Shown here piece by piece: positions 1-7,838 of a stretch of DNA of 64,000 nucleotides; positions within the stretch are counted from its first letter, which is position 1; each line of letters opens with the position of its first letter. The translations under genes and the position numbers were made by a program. The stretch lies in contig NZ_CP136187.1 of assembly GCF_033193315.1 (NCBI RefSeq), positions 2,693,501 through 2,757,500 of the forward strand. The letters run 5' to 3'. This stretch comes from Agathobaculum sp. NTUH-O15-33. Its GTDB lineage: Bacteria; Bacillota; Clostridia; Oscillospirales; Butyricicoccaceae. A model generated the notes under the pieces. It made no database searches, was not told where the DNA came from, and worked only from the letters and a program-made list of their open reading frames with translations.

Positions 1-42
1 TTCAAAACCCGCGTTGTCGCACCCAATGACGATCTCGCGCAT
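1..42 (-). CDS. RpiB/LacA/LacB-family sugar-phosphate isomerase, N-terminal fragment
   Basis: Only the first 14 codons are inside the window; the gene runs off the left edge. The visible N-terminus MREIVIGCDNAGFE matches the start of the ribose-5-phosphate isomerase B family, which opens with a beta strand and a GCDHAG motif (here Asn replaces His). An AGGGAGG ribosome site sits at 51-57. It follows the upstream isomerase gene after 23 nt, so it is probably the next gene of the same operon. RpiB relatives in tetrose-phosphate pathways interconvert erythrulose and erythrose phosphates, which would fit the sugar-acid theme here; that role is inference. Identification rests on a short stretch. 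Confidence 0.7.
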   Translation of the reverse strand, partial: MREIVIGCDNAGFE

Positions 43-65
43 GCTGTTTTCCTCCCTTCGTTTAC

Positions 66-842
66 TCAGTACCGCATGATCGCCCGCACCGCGCGTTCCG
101 TCCCCTCGGACGGCTGCAGCGCGAAGCCCACCATGCCCTGATAGTCCATCTGCGTCAAACATTGCTTGATCGCGGCAAAATTAATTTCGCCGGTGCCGGG
201 CTCGTGCCGGCCGGGCACATCGGCAAAATGGATATGCCCCGTGATACCCCGGTAGCGCCGCAGCGATTCGACCAATCTGCCGCCGTTTTGCTGCATGTGA
301 TACAGGTCGCAGAGCAGCCGCACGTTCGGGCTGCCCACCGTTTCGACGATCTCGGCGGCCAGATCGACATGCTCCATGAACACGCCGGGGTGCTCGGTGC
401 CGCTGATCGCTTCGACCAACAGGATGATCCCCGCCCGCTCCATGTGCGGCGCAAGCTTTTTATAGGTATCGTACATGTTCAGCAGCTTTTTGGTCGCCGT
501 CAATTCGTCGTGGCGGCACAGCACCTCGCTTTTCGCGCCCAGTGCGTTGGAGTGCGTGACCAGCATGCGCGCGCCCGCGCGGCGCGCCATATCGGCCGAA
601 CGGCAAACCAGCTCGATATATTCCTGCTGCCGCGCGCCGTCGATCGGCGAATAGAGCTCGTCCCCGGTGAAGGCGGCGATCGGGATGTCCGCCTGCCGGG
701 CGGCGTTGATCACCGCGTCCATATCCTTTTCCAGCCACCCGGCAAACTCCACCGCATCGAACCCCGCGTCCTTCGCGCACTGAAAGCGCTCTAAAAAGGT
801 TTTTTCGGTGAACAGCATTTCCAGATTCGCGCTTTTTTTCAT
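66..842 (-). CDS. Hydroxypyruvate isomerase-like TIM-barrel protein (Hyi/OtnI type)
   Basis: A 258-residue xylose isomerase-like TIM barrel. The motifs VEAISGTEHPG, LLCDLYHMQ and HIHFADVPGRHEPGTG are characteristic of the hydroxypyruvate isomerase/2-oxo-tetronate isomerase branch and supply the Glu, Asp and His metal ligands. The start MKKSANLEML is chosen because an AGAGGT site precedes it; a longer open frame upstream lacks such a site. Family members interconvert 2-oxo and 3-oxo acids (hydroxypyruvate/tartronate semialdehyde, or oxotetronates). It lies 20 nt after the ApnO-like dehydrogenase and before the RpiB start, so it probably acts in the same sugar-acid route. The exact substrate is not determined. 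Confidence 0.75.
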   Translation of the reverse strand: MKKSANLEMLFTEKTFLERFQCAKDAGFDAVEFAGWLEKDMDAVINAARQADIPIAAFTGDELYSPIDGARQQEYIELVCRSADMARRAGARMLVTHSNALGAKSEVLCRHDELTATKKLLNMYDTYKKLAPHMERAGIILLVEAISGTEHPGVFMEHVDLAAEIVETVGSPNVRLLCDLYHMQQNGGRLVESLRRYRGITGHIHFADVPGRHEPGTGEINFAAIKQCLTQMDYQGMVGFALQPSEGTERAVRAIMRY

Positions 843-862
843 ATTTTCGACCTCTTTGCGTC

Positions 863-1696
863 TTACGAATGGAAATCCGCGATCTCGCGCGTAAATTCGC
901 GGATGAACGCTATGTTCAGCACTTCTTCCTTCCAACCCGGCTTCATGATCAGCTCCATGCCGCGTTTCAGCGCGGCTTTCGCGCCGTCCGACATATTGTC
1001 CGGATCGGCGTCGCCGAAAGAGGTATGCAGCTGTGGGCGCAGGTGGCCGGTGACAAAGGAATGCGCGACCTCGCGCGGCACGCCCATGTCGATAATAACC
1101 TCCATGGCCTCGCGCATGGCTTCAAACAGCGGCGCGGTGACCAGCTCGACCACGCCGGGCTCCAGCATGCACATCTGCTCGGGCGTGATCCAAAACACCT
1201 TTAAAACCGGCTCGAACATGATGCGCGCCAGCGCTTCAAGTCCGGGCTTGTCCGCTTCGTCGCCGCGCACCAGCGAGCAAACGATATCCATCGGCGCGAC
1301 GCCGCCCCAGTAGTCCTTCTGCACCGCCGGATCGTCGCTCGATGTGAAAACAGAGGGGTGGTTGGGGTGGATGACTAAGTATTTCAGGTGCTCCACCTCG
1401 GGGATCGCGCCCGAATAGGTGGCCGCCGGATCAAGCGTAATCAGGACCGCGCCCGGCTTCATGTTGGCGACCGCGTCCTTTGATACGAATTGCAGCACGC
1501 GGTCGGGTACCGCGAGGATGACATAGTCCGCTTCGCGCACCGCGTCCTCCAAGGGCTGCGGCCGCACGCCGAACGGCGCGAGAACGGCGGCGTTTTTTTC
1601 CACATAGGTCATCTCATACGCGGGGTCGTCCTTCAGTTTGGCCACCAAGCGGCGGCCCACCTTGCCGCCCGCGCCCACCAGTGCGATTTTGCTCAT
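863..1696 (-). CDS. NAD(P)-binding oxidoreductase, ApnO-like (phosphogluconate dehydrogenase C-terminal domain family)
   Basis: A 277-residue protein with an N-terminal Rossmann fold (VGAGGKVGRRL near residues 6-16) followed by an all-helical C-terminal domain. The overall pattern, including LVIHPNHPSVF and GHLRPQLHTSFGDADP, resembles the family that contains D-apionate oxidoisomerase (ApnO) and proteins labelled phosphogluconate dehydrogenase C-terminal domain. In the known pathway ApnO makes 3-oxo-isoapionate, which is phosphorylated and then acted on by RuBisCO-like proteins; a RuBisCO-like protein is encoded in this operon. The start codon overlaps the upstream stop (TAATG), indicating translational coupling. 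Substrate assignment is inference from family and context. Confidence 0.6.
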   Translation of the reverse strand: MSKIALVGAGGKVGRRLVAKLKDDPAYEMTYVEKNAAVLAPFGVRPQPLEDAVREADYVILAVPDRVLQFVSKDAVANMKPGAVLITLDPAATYSGAIPEVEHLKYLVIHPNHPSVFTSSDDPAVQKDYWGGVAPMDIVCSLVRGDEADKPGLEALARIMFEPVLKVFWITPEQMCMLEPGVVELVTAPLFEAMREAMEVIIDMGVPREVAHSFVTGHLRPQLHTSFGDADPDNMSDGAKAALKRGMELIMKPGWKEEVLNIAFIREFTREIADFHS

Positions 1697-2599
1697 TATT
1701 GCGCTTCCTTTCCACATCCGGTCTGCGCGGCCTGCCGCCAAAGCGGCGCGCGCAGCGTTTCTTCATACATTTCACGGTACAGGTCGGGCCGCCAGTCGGG
1801 CGAGCCGACCCTTTGGTTAAATTCAAAATACGGGTAATGGGGCATGGTGCGCCCCGCGGTCATATCCAGCACAGCGGAAAACAGGCCGGGCGCACCGGCG
1901 CGCGCGCCGTTCAGCGGACTGCCCGCGGCGACCTGCGCCTGTTCGATGGGCTCGGCGGGCGATAAAATATGGCTGCCGCCCACAAAGCCCGCGCCCACAA
2001 GGTTCGCCACCGCGATAGGAATGGTGTTCAGGCCGACGCGACGCGTCAATATCTTCTGGTACGCCGCGCACATAGCGGGTTCGTTGACTGCCGACGCGCT
2101 CAAAATCAGCTGCGCGCCCCTTGCCTTTAAATAGCGCAGACCTTCAAAATAATAGAGGCAATCCTCGCCGCTGAGCAGGCCCACGCGGCCATACGGCGTT
2201 TCAAAGCAGGGCGGCAGCGAGCGCCCCGGTCTGGCCCAACGCGCCTCTACGGGCGACAGGTGCAGCGCATCATAGCGGCCCAGCAGCCCTTCCGGCCCAC
2301 AAAGGACCACGCTGTTGTACACCGTATCCCCCTCGCGCACCGGCATGCCGAACGCCGCGTAGACCTGAAGCTCGCGCGTCAGCGCGGCCATGCGCTTCGC
2401 TCGCAGGGCCGGGCATGGGCTCGGCCCTGCTTTCCATGGACGCGTCCAACGCGCCCGCCCCGGCCAGCGCCAGCGCCGGAAACAGGATGATGCGGCTGCC
2501 TTGCCGCGCCGCCGCGCGCGTATATTCGAGCAGCCGCGCCAGACCGCCGCCCGTATCCGCCCGAAAATTCACGACCGATACCTTGACACAAGCCTGCAT
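1696..2599 (-). CDS. Nitrilase-superfamily paralogue lacking the catalytic triad (one-base frameshift)
   Basis: About 300 residues reconstructed across two frames: MQACVKVSVVNF to PMPGPAS from 2599, then the frame from about 2391 to the stop at 1696. One extra base near 2390-2400 explains the break; removing it restores the same spacing (17 residues) between PGP and FGMP as in the intact paralogue at 3171-4112. The catalytic Glu-Lys-Cys set is gone: LPELAL is FPALAL, RKVH is DALH, and GICYD is LSGED. The C-terminal tail (WRPDLYREMYEETL) is clearly homologous to the intact enzyme (WRPAIYQEMCDTVL). It overlaps the upstream stop (TGATG). A structural or regulatory partner of the intact nitrilase is possible; decay is the alternative. 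Confidence 0.65.
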
Positions 2600-3174
2600 C
2601 ACGTCGCGCCCCCTTCCGATATGGAAAGATCGGCGGTATAAAGCTGTAACCCGGGCGCGCCACACAAGCCGCCCACATACCATACGGGCCCTTCGCCCGC
2701 GCCCACCGGGCCGAGCACGCCGCCCGCGCTGCCCGCCGCAGCGACCACGGCGCGCGCCGCGCAGACCGTCAGTCTGGTATCGGCGCGGCGGGACGCGCCG
2801 CCGCGCAGGGGGCAAAGCAGCAGCCGCGCCCCCTGCCGCAGCGCGTTAAGCGCCTGCGCTTCGTCCGGCTCCGCGCCGGTCAGCAGCGCCGCCGGTCCCC
2901 ACGGACTTTGCCAGAGGCCGGTGCCGCGCCAAATATCGCCCGACGGCGAACAGACCGCGCCGCCCGTTTCCAGCCCAAAGGCCGCGTAAACGCCATGCTC
3001 CGCCGCCGCGCGCGCAACCGCCCGCACGTCTTTTTCATCCAGCGAAACGACGGGGAAAAGCGCCAGCTCCGCGCCCTGCCGGGCCGCCGCGCGCACAAAG
3101 CCCGCCATGCGTCCGGCTGTATTTTCATGGCAGGCGGGCAGGCCCACCGCCGCCAGCGTAATGATCTGCCTCAA
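2599..3174 (-). CDS. Short degenerate nitrilase-superfamily paralogue
   Basis: A 191-residue protein with reduced nitrilase-fold segments (AARQGAELALFPVVSL, HGVYAAFGLE, GPAALLTGAEPD). It is about 120 residues shorter than the intact enzyme upstream. The catalytic Glu is replaced (LFPVV), the Lys loop is missing, and the Cys elbow reads TGAEPD. I chose a TTG start at 3174 because a perfect AAAGGAGG lies 11 nt upstream and the codon overlaps the previous stop (TTGA). The longer open frame to 3306 lies inside the neighbouring gene and is unlikely. It is intact and tightly coupled on both sides, which argues for expression; its function is unknown. Confidence 0.6.
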   Translation of the reverse strand: MRQIITLAAVGLPACHENTAGRMAGFVRAAARQGAELALFPVVSLDEKDVRAVARAAAEHGVYAAFGLETGGAVCSPSGDIWRGTGLWQSPWGPAALLTGAEPDEAQALNALRQGARLLLCPLRGGASRRADTRLTVCAARAVVAAAGSAGGVLGPVGAGEGPVWYVGGLCGAPGLQLYTADLSISEGGAT

Positions 3175-4112
3175 TGCGCTCGCACCCTCCTTTGCCAATC
3201 CGGATCGTTGAGCACCGTGTCGCACATTTCCTGATAGATCGCGGGCCGCCAGCCCGGCGCTTGTCCTTCCGGTCCCGCCGTGAATAGGCGGCGCGTATGG
3301 CAGCATTCGCTTTCCGCCAGCGAAAGGTCGATCGCCGCGAGGAACACGCCGGGCTGCTGGCCCGCGGGATCACCAAAGGGATAGCCCGCGTAATACGCTG
3401 TTTCACCCACCGTTTCGCCCGGCCCCAGCACGCTGCTGCCGCCCATAAAGTGCTTGTAAAGGTCTAGGCCGACCAGATTGGCGCTCGCCAGATAAATGCT
3501 GTCCGCCAGCGCCATGCTCTCCAGATCCTCCCGGTTCACATTCGGCAGGATATCCTCAAAGGGCAGCGCGGTGACGTTGATGAAAAGCTGGCCGCCGCGC
3601 GCCTTGGTCATGCGCACCAGCTCGGGGAATTTGTAGCTGTCGTAGCAAATGCCGACGCCGATCACGCCGAACGGCGTGTCGAGGAACAGCGGTTCGTCCC
3701 CCCGTCGCGCCCAGCTCGCCTCGCCCGCCGGCATATGGACCTTGCGGAAGGAGCGCACGCTGCCGTCCGGCAGGCAGATCGCGGCGGAATTGCGCGTGAC
3801 GGACGGATCGTCCCCATCCACCTCGGGCATGCCGAACAGGATGTAGGCGCCCGTACGCTTTGCGATCTCGCTTACCCGATCGGTCGCCGGGCCCGGAATC
3901 GTCTCGGCGAGCAGGGTCTGCATTTTTTGATGCAGCGGCTTGTCCGCTTCGTCATCGTAGCCGGTCAGGGCCAATTCGGGCAGCACGATGATGTCGGCCC
4001 CGCACAAAGCCGCTTGCTCGGCATAGGCGCAGATTCGCTCCAAATTCGCGTTTTTATCGCCCCAGACTGTTTTAAAATTGACAACCGCTATATTTACGAC
4101 CGGATTCGTCAT
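3171..4112 (-). CDS. Carbon-nitrogen hydrolase (nitrilase superfamily), catalytically complete
   Basis: A 313-residue amidase/nitrilase-fold enzyme that hydrolyses a non-peptide C-N bond. The triad is visible: Glu in VLPELALTGYDD, Lys in FRKVHMPAGEASWARRG and Cys in GVGICYDSYKFPE. A C-terminal extension (WRPAIYQEMCDTVL) is shared with the paralogue at 1696-2599. An ATGA overlap couples it to the upstream TIM-barrel gene, with GGAGGG as ribosome site. The neighbours are sugar-acid enzymes, so it may release ammonia from an amide or carbamoyl form of the substrate. Family membership is firm; the substrate is not known. Confidence 0.85.
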   Translation of the reverse strand: MTNPVVNIAVVNFKTVWGDKNANLERICAYAEQAALCGADIIVLPELALTGYDDEADKPLHQKMQTLLAETIPGPATDRVSEIAKRTGAYILFGMPEVDGDDPSVTRNSAAICLPDGSVRSFRKVHMPAGEASWARRGDEPLFLDTPFGVIGVGICYDSYKFPELVRMTKARGGQLFINVTALPFEDILPNVNREDLESMALADSIYLASANLVGLDLYKHFMGGSSVLGPGETVGETAYYAGYPFGDPAGQQPGVFLAAIDLSLAESECCHTRRLFTAGPEGQAPGWRPAIYQEMCDTVLNDPDWQRRVRAH

Positions 4113-4990
4113 ATGGTTTTCCCTCCTTCCGGCTCTCCAAACAGCTCGCGGAACAGGGCCGCGCTGCTATGGTATCCGTCCAGCTCGGTCTTGCCGGGCG
4201 GCGTGACCTGATTTTCCAAAATCACCGCGCCGCCGAACCGGTCCTGCCGCAAAGCCGCGGCCAGCTCGTCCAGCCACGGCGCCATCAGACCGCGCCCCAA
4301 CGGACAATACGTCACTTCGGCCAGCGCGCGGCGGCAGCGCAAATCCTTGATGTGAATCTCCGCCACGCTTTCGCGGATGCACGCATAGGCGCGAAGCGGT
4401 TCTTCCCCGCTGTACAGGCAGTTGGCCGGGTCCCACAGAATGCGGAAGCGGCGGCTTTTCAGCTCGTCCGCCGCGCGCCGCGCCAGCGCCGCCGTATGCA
4501 GCACGCCGTTTGTCCCGGTCTCCACCATCAGGTCGATACCCTCGTCCTCGGCGATCCGGCACACCGGCTCCATCAGGCGCAGGTACGAGCGCCACGCGCC
4601 CCCGTCCGCCAGATGATTTTCCGCGCCGCCATAACCGAACAGCACGTTTTGCTTGTCAAACGAATTGATGCGCACCAGCCCGCAGCCGTGATAACGCGCC
4701 AAACGGATCGCACCGCGCAGATGCGAAAGCTCGTTTAGAAACGCGGGACTGTCCGGCCCGGTCTGGCTCAAGCGCAGGCCGCTGAACAAATTGCGCAGAA
4801 TCGCCGTGCAGGTCACGCCGTTTTCGGCAAACAAGCGCTTTAGCGTTCGCTCCTGCTCGTCCGTCCGGTCGCCGTCCTCCGCGCCCCACGCGTATTGGAT
4901 CTCCGCATAGGCAAAGCCATCCTTCCGGATTTGCCGCAGTGCGAACGCCGGGTCGCGCGAAACGCCGGAAAGCAGTACGCCGGCCTTCAT
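4109..4990 (-). CDS. Sugar-phosphate isomerase/epimerase-type TIM-barrel protein
   Basis: A 293-residue AP-endonuclease-2/xylose-isomerase-like barrel. Segments LMVETGTNGVLH, ILWDPANCLYSGE, EIHIKDL and VILENQV carry the Glu, Asp, His and Glu metal ligands expected of the family. The start MKAGVLLSG overlaps the stop of the RuBisCO-like gene (ATGA) and follows AGAGGGG; the open frame extends further upstream, but that part lies inside the neighbour. It sits between the RuBisCO-like protein and the intact nitrilase, so it probably isomerises or epimerises an intermediate of that route. Members of this fold also include decarboxylases and dehydratases, so the reaction is uncertain. Confidence 0.7.
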   Translation of the reverse strand: MKAGVLLSGVSRDPAFALRQIRKDGFAYAEIQYAWGAEDGDRTDEQERTLKRLFAENGVTCTAILRNLFSGLRLSQTGPDSPAFLNELSHLRGAIRLARYHGCGLVRINSFDKQNVLFGYGGAENHLADGGAWRSYLRLMEPVCRIAEDEGIDLMVETGTNGVLHTAALARRAADELKSRRFRILWDPANCLYSGEEPLRAYACIRESVAEIHIKDLRCRRALAEVTYCPLGRGLMAPWLDELAAALRQDRFGGAVILENQVTPPGKTELDGYHSSAALFRELFGEPEGGKTI

Positions 4991-6252
4991 GCCCGCCCCT
5001 CTGGCGCGCCCCATAGGTCTATCGCGCGGCCAAGGGCTTCGCAGCGTTGGGCCGCCTCGGCGAGTGGCACGCCGTCCGCCGTCGCCTGTACGGCGGCCAT
5101 CGCGGCGCGCGCCCCCTCGGTAGTGCCCATGGGATGCCCCTGCACCGCGCCGCCGATGCCGATGATGCAGTCCGGCCCCAGCTCGCGCTGGTAGGCGGCC
5201 TGACTGCACGGCGTCACGCCGCCGCCCACCGCCGTCACCACCGGGCGCAGGCCGCCCAGCGGCAGACGCTGCGCCTGCACGGTCTTGCGAAAATCATAGC
5301 AGGCGTAAGCGTCGCCCGGCGGCGGGGTCATGGTCATGACCGCGTGCGCCCCGGCCAGCCGGGGCAGCAGCCCCAGAAATACCGCGTTCGACACGCCGCA
5401 GGCGCGCGAACAAAACGCGCCCACGCCCGCGTAGTGCGCCATGATGAACAGCTTATCCCCAAAGCGCCGCGCCAGCTCGCCCAGCGCGTCCAGCCCGCCG
5501 AATACGAAATTGACAAGGCATGCCTTCGCCCCCGCTTCGACAAGCGCCGCGGCGTTGTCCAGCATCTGTGTGGGCGCGCCCGAAATATTGGGTAAGTACA
5601 GCGTCTCGCGGCCGGTTTTTTCGTACGCCGCCCGCGCCGCCCCGCGGTAGGCGGCGAACCGCGCCCGCACATCGTTGTAATCCGGCGAAGCCAGCAGTTC
5701 GTCGTCCTTGATCAGATCGATGCCGCCCATGGCCGCCTGATAGAACAGCCCCGCGCCCTCTTTTGGGGAAAAGCCCGCGCACGGCTTGATCATGTTGAGC
5801 ACCAGCGGCCGGCCCGTCACGCCGGTAAGATGGCGCAGCTCGTCCATCCCCTGCCGGGGGCCTTCAAACAGCTTGTCCGCGCCGCAGGCGAGTTCAAGAT
5901 CGATCAGTCTGGCGCGCAGCGCCGTTGATACATCGTTGCCCAGCAGCGCGGTGAGCAGCATGGTCAGGCTGCCGCCGAAATTGGCCGCCGGGAACGCGAT
6001 ACGCAGCAAGAACGACGGCGCCTCAGCCGGGCCGGCATCGTACACGCCGAGCACGCGGCCTTGATAATGCGTCACCATATCGTCCGAAACGCCGGGCACG
6101 CTGATCCATGTACCCACGGTCTGCCCGACCGCGAACCGCCCCGCCCGCTCGAGCGCCGAAGCCCAGCCGAGCTGATCGGCCGCATAGGTGGCGATCACCG
6201 AAAGCTCGCCAAGCGACTCGCTCCGTCCAAAGGGCAAATGATCAAAGCGCAT
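4987..6252 (-). CDS. RuBisCO-like protein (type IV large-chain family)
   Basis: A 421-residue member of the RuBisCO large-chain superfamily. PLVLNMIKPCAG matches the active-site Lys loop, although the second Lys of the usual KPKLG is Cys, and GGIDLIKDDE keeps the carbamylated Lys with Asp and Glu metal ligands. There is no small subunit and no phosphoribulokinase nearby, so CO2 fixation is unlikely. RuBisCO-like proteins OiaX and OiaT act on 3-oxo-isoapionate-4-phosphate in D-apionate breakdown, and an ApnO-like gene lies downstream in this operon. The start MRFDHLPFG has an AGGAGGAGG site and overlaps the aldolase gene by 11 nt. Confidence 0.8.
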   Translation of the reverse strand: MRFDHLPFGRSESLGELSVIATYAADQLGWASALERAGRFAVGQTVGTWISVPGVSDDMVTHYQGRVLGVYDAGPAEAPSFLLRIAFPAANFGGSLTMLLTALLGNDVSTALRARLIDLELACGADKLFEGPRQGMDELRHLTGVTGRPLVLNMIKPCAGFSPKEGAGLFYQAAMGGIDLIKDDELLASPDYNDVRARFAAYRGAARAAYEKTGRETLYLPNISGAPTQMLDNAAALVEAGAKACLVNFVFGGLDALGELARRFGDKLFIMAHYAGVGAFCSRACGVSNAVFLGLLPRLAGAHAVMTMTPPPGDAYACYDFRKTVQAQRLPLGGLRPVVTAVGGGVTPCSQAAYQRELGPDCIIGIGGAVQGHPMGTTEGARAAMAAVQATADGVPLAEAAQRCEALGRAIDLWGAPEGRA

Positions 6253-6877
6253 AGTCCTCCTCCTTTTTCTGTTCCGCGGCCCGCAGCAGCGCTTGCAGCA
6301 CACAGACCTTGGCGGTCTCCTCGACCAGCTCGGCCGTGTGCTCGGCTTTCACTGCGGTCTTGCCCACCGCGACCAGTCCGTGCCCGCGCAGAATAAACGC
6401 GGACAGACCGGGGATATCCATAAACAATCCGCGCACCCGGCCCAGCTCTTCGGGCGGCACCACGGCCGCCTTGCAATCGAGCACCGGCACCGCGCCGCCC
6501 AGCTTTAAGCCGCTCTGCCAAGTCGCGGCCGGTATTTCGGCATGTCCCGCGCTCCACGCGACCGCCCACGGGCTGTGGCAATGCACGACCGCGCCCACGT
6601 CCGGCAGCGCTTCCAGCAGGGCGGCGTGCAGCCGCCATTCGCGCGTCGGCTTCGCCGCGCCGCTGGACAGCGGCCGGCCGTCAAAGCCGATTGCCGTCCA
6701 CCCCTCGCCGCACGTGCCGCAATCGCCAAACGAACCGCCGGAGGATTTTACGATCATCCCCCGCCCATCCGGCAGGCGCGCGCTCAGGTTGCCGCCGCTG
6801 CCCGCCTGTAACCCGCGCGTGTAGGCGCGGTGCGCCGCGATCGTCAGGTCGCTCCAAATTGATTCATACCGCCCCAT
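6242..6877 (-). CDS. Class II aldolase/adducin-family protein
   Basis: A 211-residue zinc-dependent class II aldolase-fold protein. HCHSPWAV gives the first two zinc histidines and ILRGHG the third; GSGGNLSARL is the N-terminal phosphate-binding signature of the fuculose-phosphate aldolase group. Relatives include L-fuculose-1-phosphate aldolase, apulose-4-phosphate aldolase and the OtnC 3-oxo-tetronate-4-phosphate decarboxylase. The last two would fit the Hyi-like and RuBisCO-like neighbours. The start MGRYESIW is preceded by AAGGAAG. It is the first gene after gntR and overlaps the RuBisCO-like gene by 11 nt. Aldolase versus decarboxylase cannot be decided from this view. Confidence 0.75.
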   Translation of the reverse strand: MGRYESIWSDLTIAAHRAYTRGLQAGSGGNLSARLPDGRGMIVKSSGGSFGDCGTCGEGWTAIGFDGRPLSSGAAKPTREWRLHAALLEALPDVGAVVHCHSPWAVAWSAGHAEIPAATWQSGLKLGGAVPVLDCKAAVVPPEELGRVRGLFMDIPGLSAFILRGHGLVAVGKTAVKAEHTAELVEETAKVCVLQALLRAAEQKKEEDYAL

Positions 6878-7001
6878 GGCACACTTCCTTTCTGCGCGCT
6901 TACCCTCCCCCTCCAAGGGGAGGGGTTGGGAACAAAAAAAACGCTGTCTCCCTTATGGCGCCGCTCGGTTCAAAAACGCCGGTTTTGCGGCGTGTTATTT
7001 C

Positions 7002-7667
7002 TTAAGCAAACGGATTTTCATAGGGCATCGCCATGTTCGCGTGGAACAGGGCGGTTTTCGAGTTTTGCAGGTGCACCCGCAGGCACGCCACCGCGCCCGC
7101 CGTGTCGCCCGCGTCCAGCGCATCCAAAATTTGCAGGTGCTCCTGCATCGAGCCGCCAAAGTTGCGCTCTTTCAGGCTGAGCAGGCGGTATCTGGTGTTT
7201 TCCTCGTAAATGGTTTCCAGAATTTTGTTTAGGCTCTTGTTGCGCAGCGGCTCCAAAAGCGCCAGATGGAACGCACAGTCCGCCTTTAGGTATTCGTGCA
7301 TGGAAAAGCCGGCTGGGTTTTGCGTCCAATCCAGATAGAGCGCGCGATACTTTTCCCGCACCTCGGCAGGAACGCTGGCGGCCGTCGCTGACAAAACGGT
7401 CGGTTCCAAGATCTCGCGCAGCTGAAAGTTTTCGAGCACCGCTTCGAGCGACATGCGCGATACAAACACGCCTTTCCGCGGGATGATATCGACCAAATTG
7501 TCCTTTTGCAGCAAAATGAGCGCTTCACGGATGGGCGTGATGCTGGAAAACCCAAACCGCTCGGCCAGCCCCTGCTGATCGATCGACGCGCCGAACGCGA
7601 CTTCTCCCGATAAAATCCAATCCTTAATGCTTCGATAAGCCTTTTCGGCTAAAGTTTCTTTTCGCAT
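7002..7667 (-). CDS. GntR/FadR-family transcriptional regulator
   Basis: A 221-residue regulator with an N-terminal winged helix (LAERFGFSSITPIREALILL, about residues 8-70) and an all-helical C-terminal FCD-type ligand domain containing HLALLEPLRNKSL and MQEHLQILDALDAGD. Such proteins usually bind an acidic metabolite of the pathway they control. It lies between the sugar ABC transporter and the catabolic genes. Its own promoter overlaps an inverted repeat at 7718-7738, which suggests autoregulation. ATG start with AGGAGA upstream. A role as controller of the sugar-acid island is inference from position. Confidence 0.85.
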   Translation of the reverse strand: MRKETLAEKAYRSIKDWILSGEVAFGASIDQQGLAERFGFSSITPIREALILLQKDNLVDIIPRKGVFVSRMSLEAVLENFQLREILEPTVLSATAASVPAEVREKYRALYLDWTQNPAGFSMHEYLKADCAFHLALLEPLRNKSLNKILETIYEENTRYRLLSLKERNFGGSMQEHLQILDALDAGDTAGAVACLRVHLQNSKTALFHANMAMPYENPFA

Positions 7668-7717
7668 AATGCTTTCTCCTATCCCGATGCCTCACGCGCA
7701 TCGCGCTGAAATGTGCA

Positions 7718-7738
7718 TGATATAGGAGTATTATATCA
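7718..7738 (-). promoter_or_regulatory. gntR promoter -10 and putative GntR operator
   Basis: TGATATA and TATATCA form a perfect 7-bp inverted repeat around a 7-nt centre, and the right part overlaps a minus-strand TATAAT at 7730-7735. No strong -35 is visible. The position, about 50 nt before gntR, fits an autoregulatory operator. Between this site and the transporter stop, 7780-7812 holds a GGCGGCA-type GC hairpin with little T-tract. Confidence 0.45.
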
Positions 7739-7838
7739 CAGTTGCTATGTTATTAGGATATTTTTAGTAGTTTATTTTAGGGCGGCGGCACGGTCGTTCC
7801 ATGCCGCCGTCCGCTCTTGATCCAGTGCGTGTTTTCGC

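Noticed and set aside
4987..6252. True RuBisCO for CO2 fixation
   Set aside because: Second active-site Lys of KPKLG is replaced by Cys, no phosphoribulokinase or small subunit is present, and the context is carbohydrate catabolism.
6897..6925. CCTCCCC/GGGGAGG hairpin between gntR and the aldolase gene as a terminator
   Set aside because: No adequate T-run on the minus strand immediately after it and only a short stem; left unannotated, though it may be a dispersed repeat.
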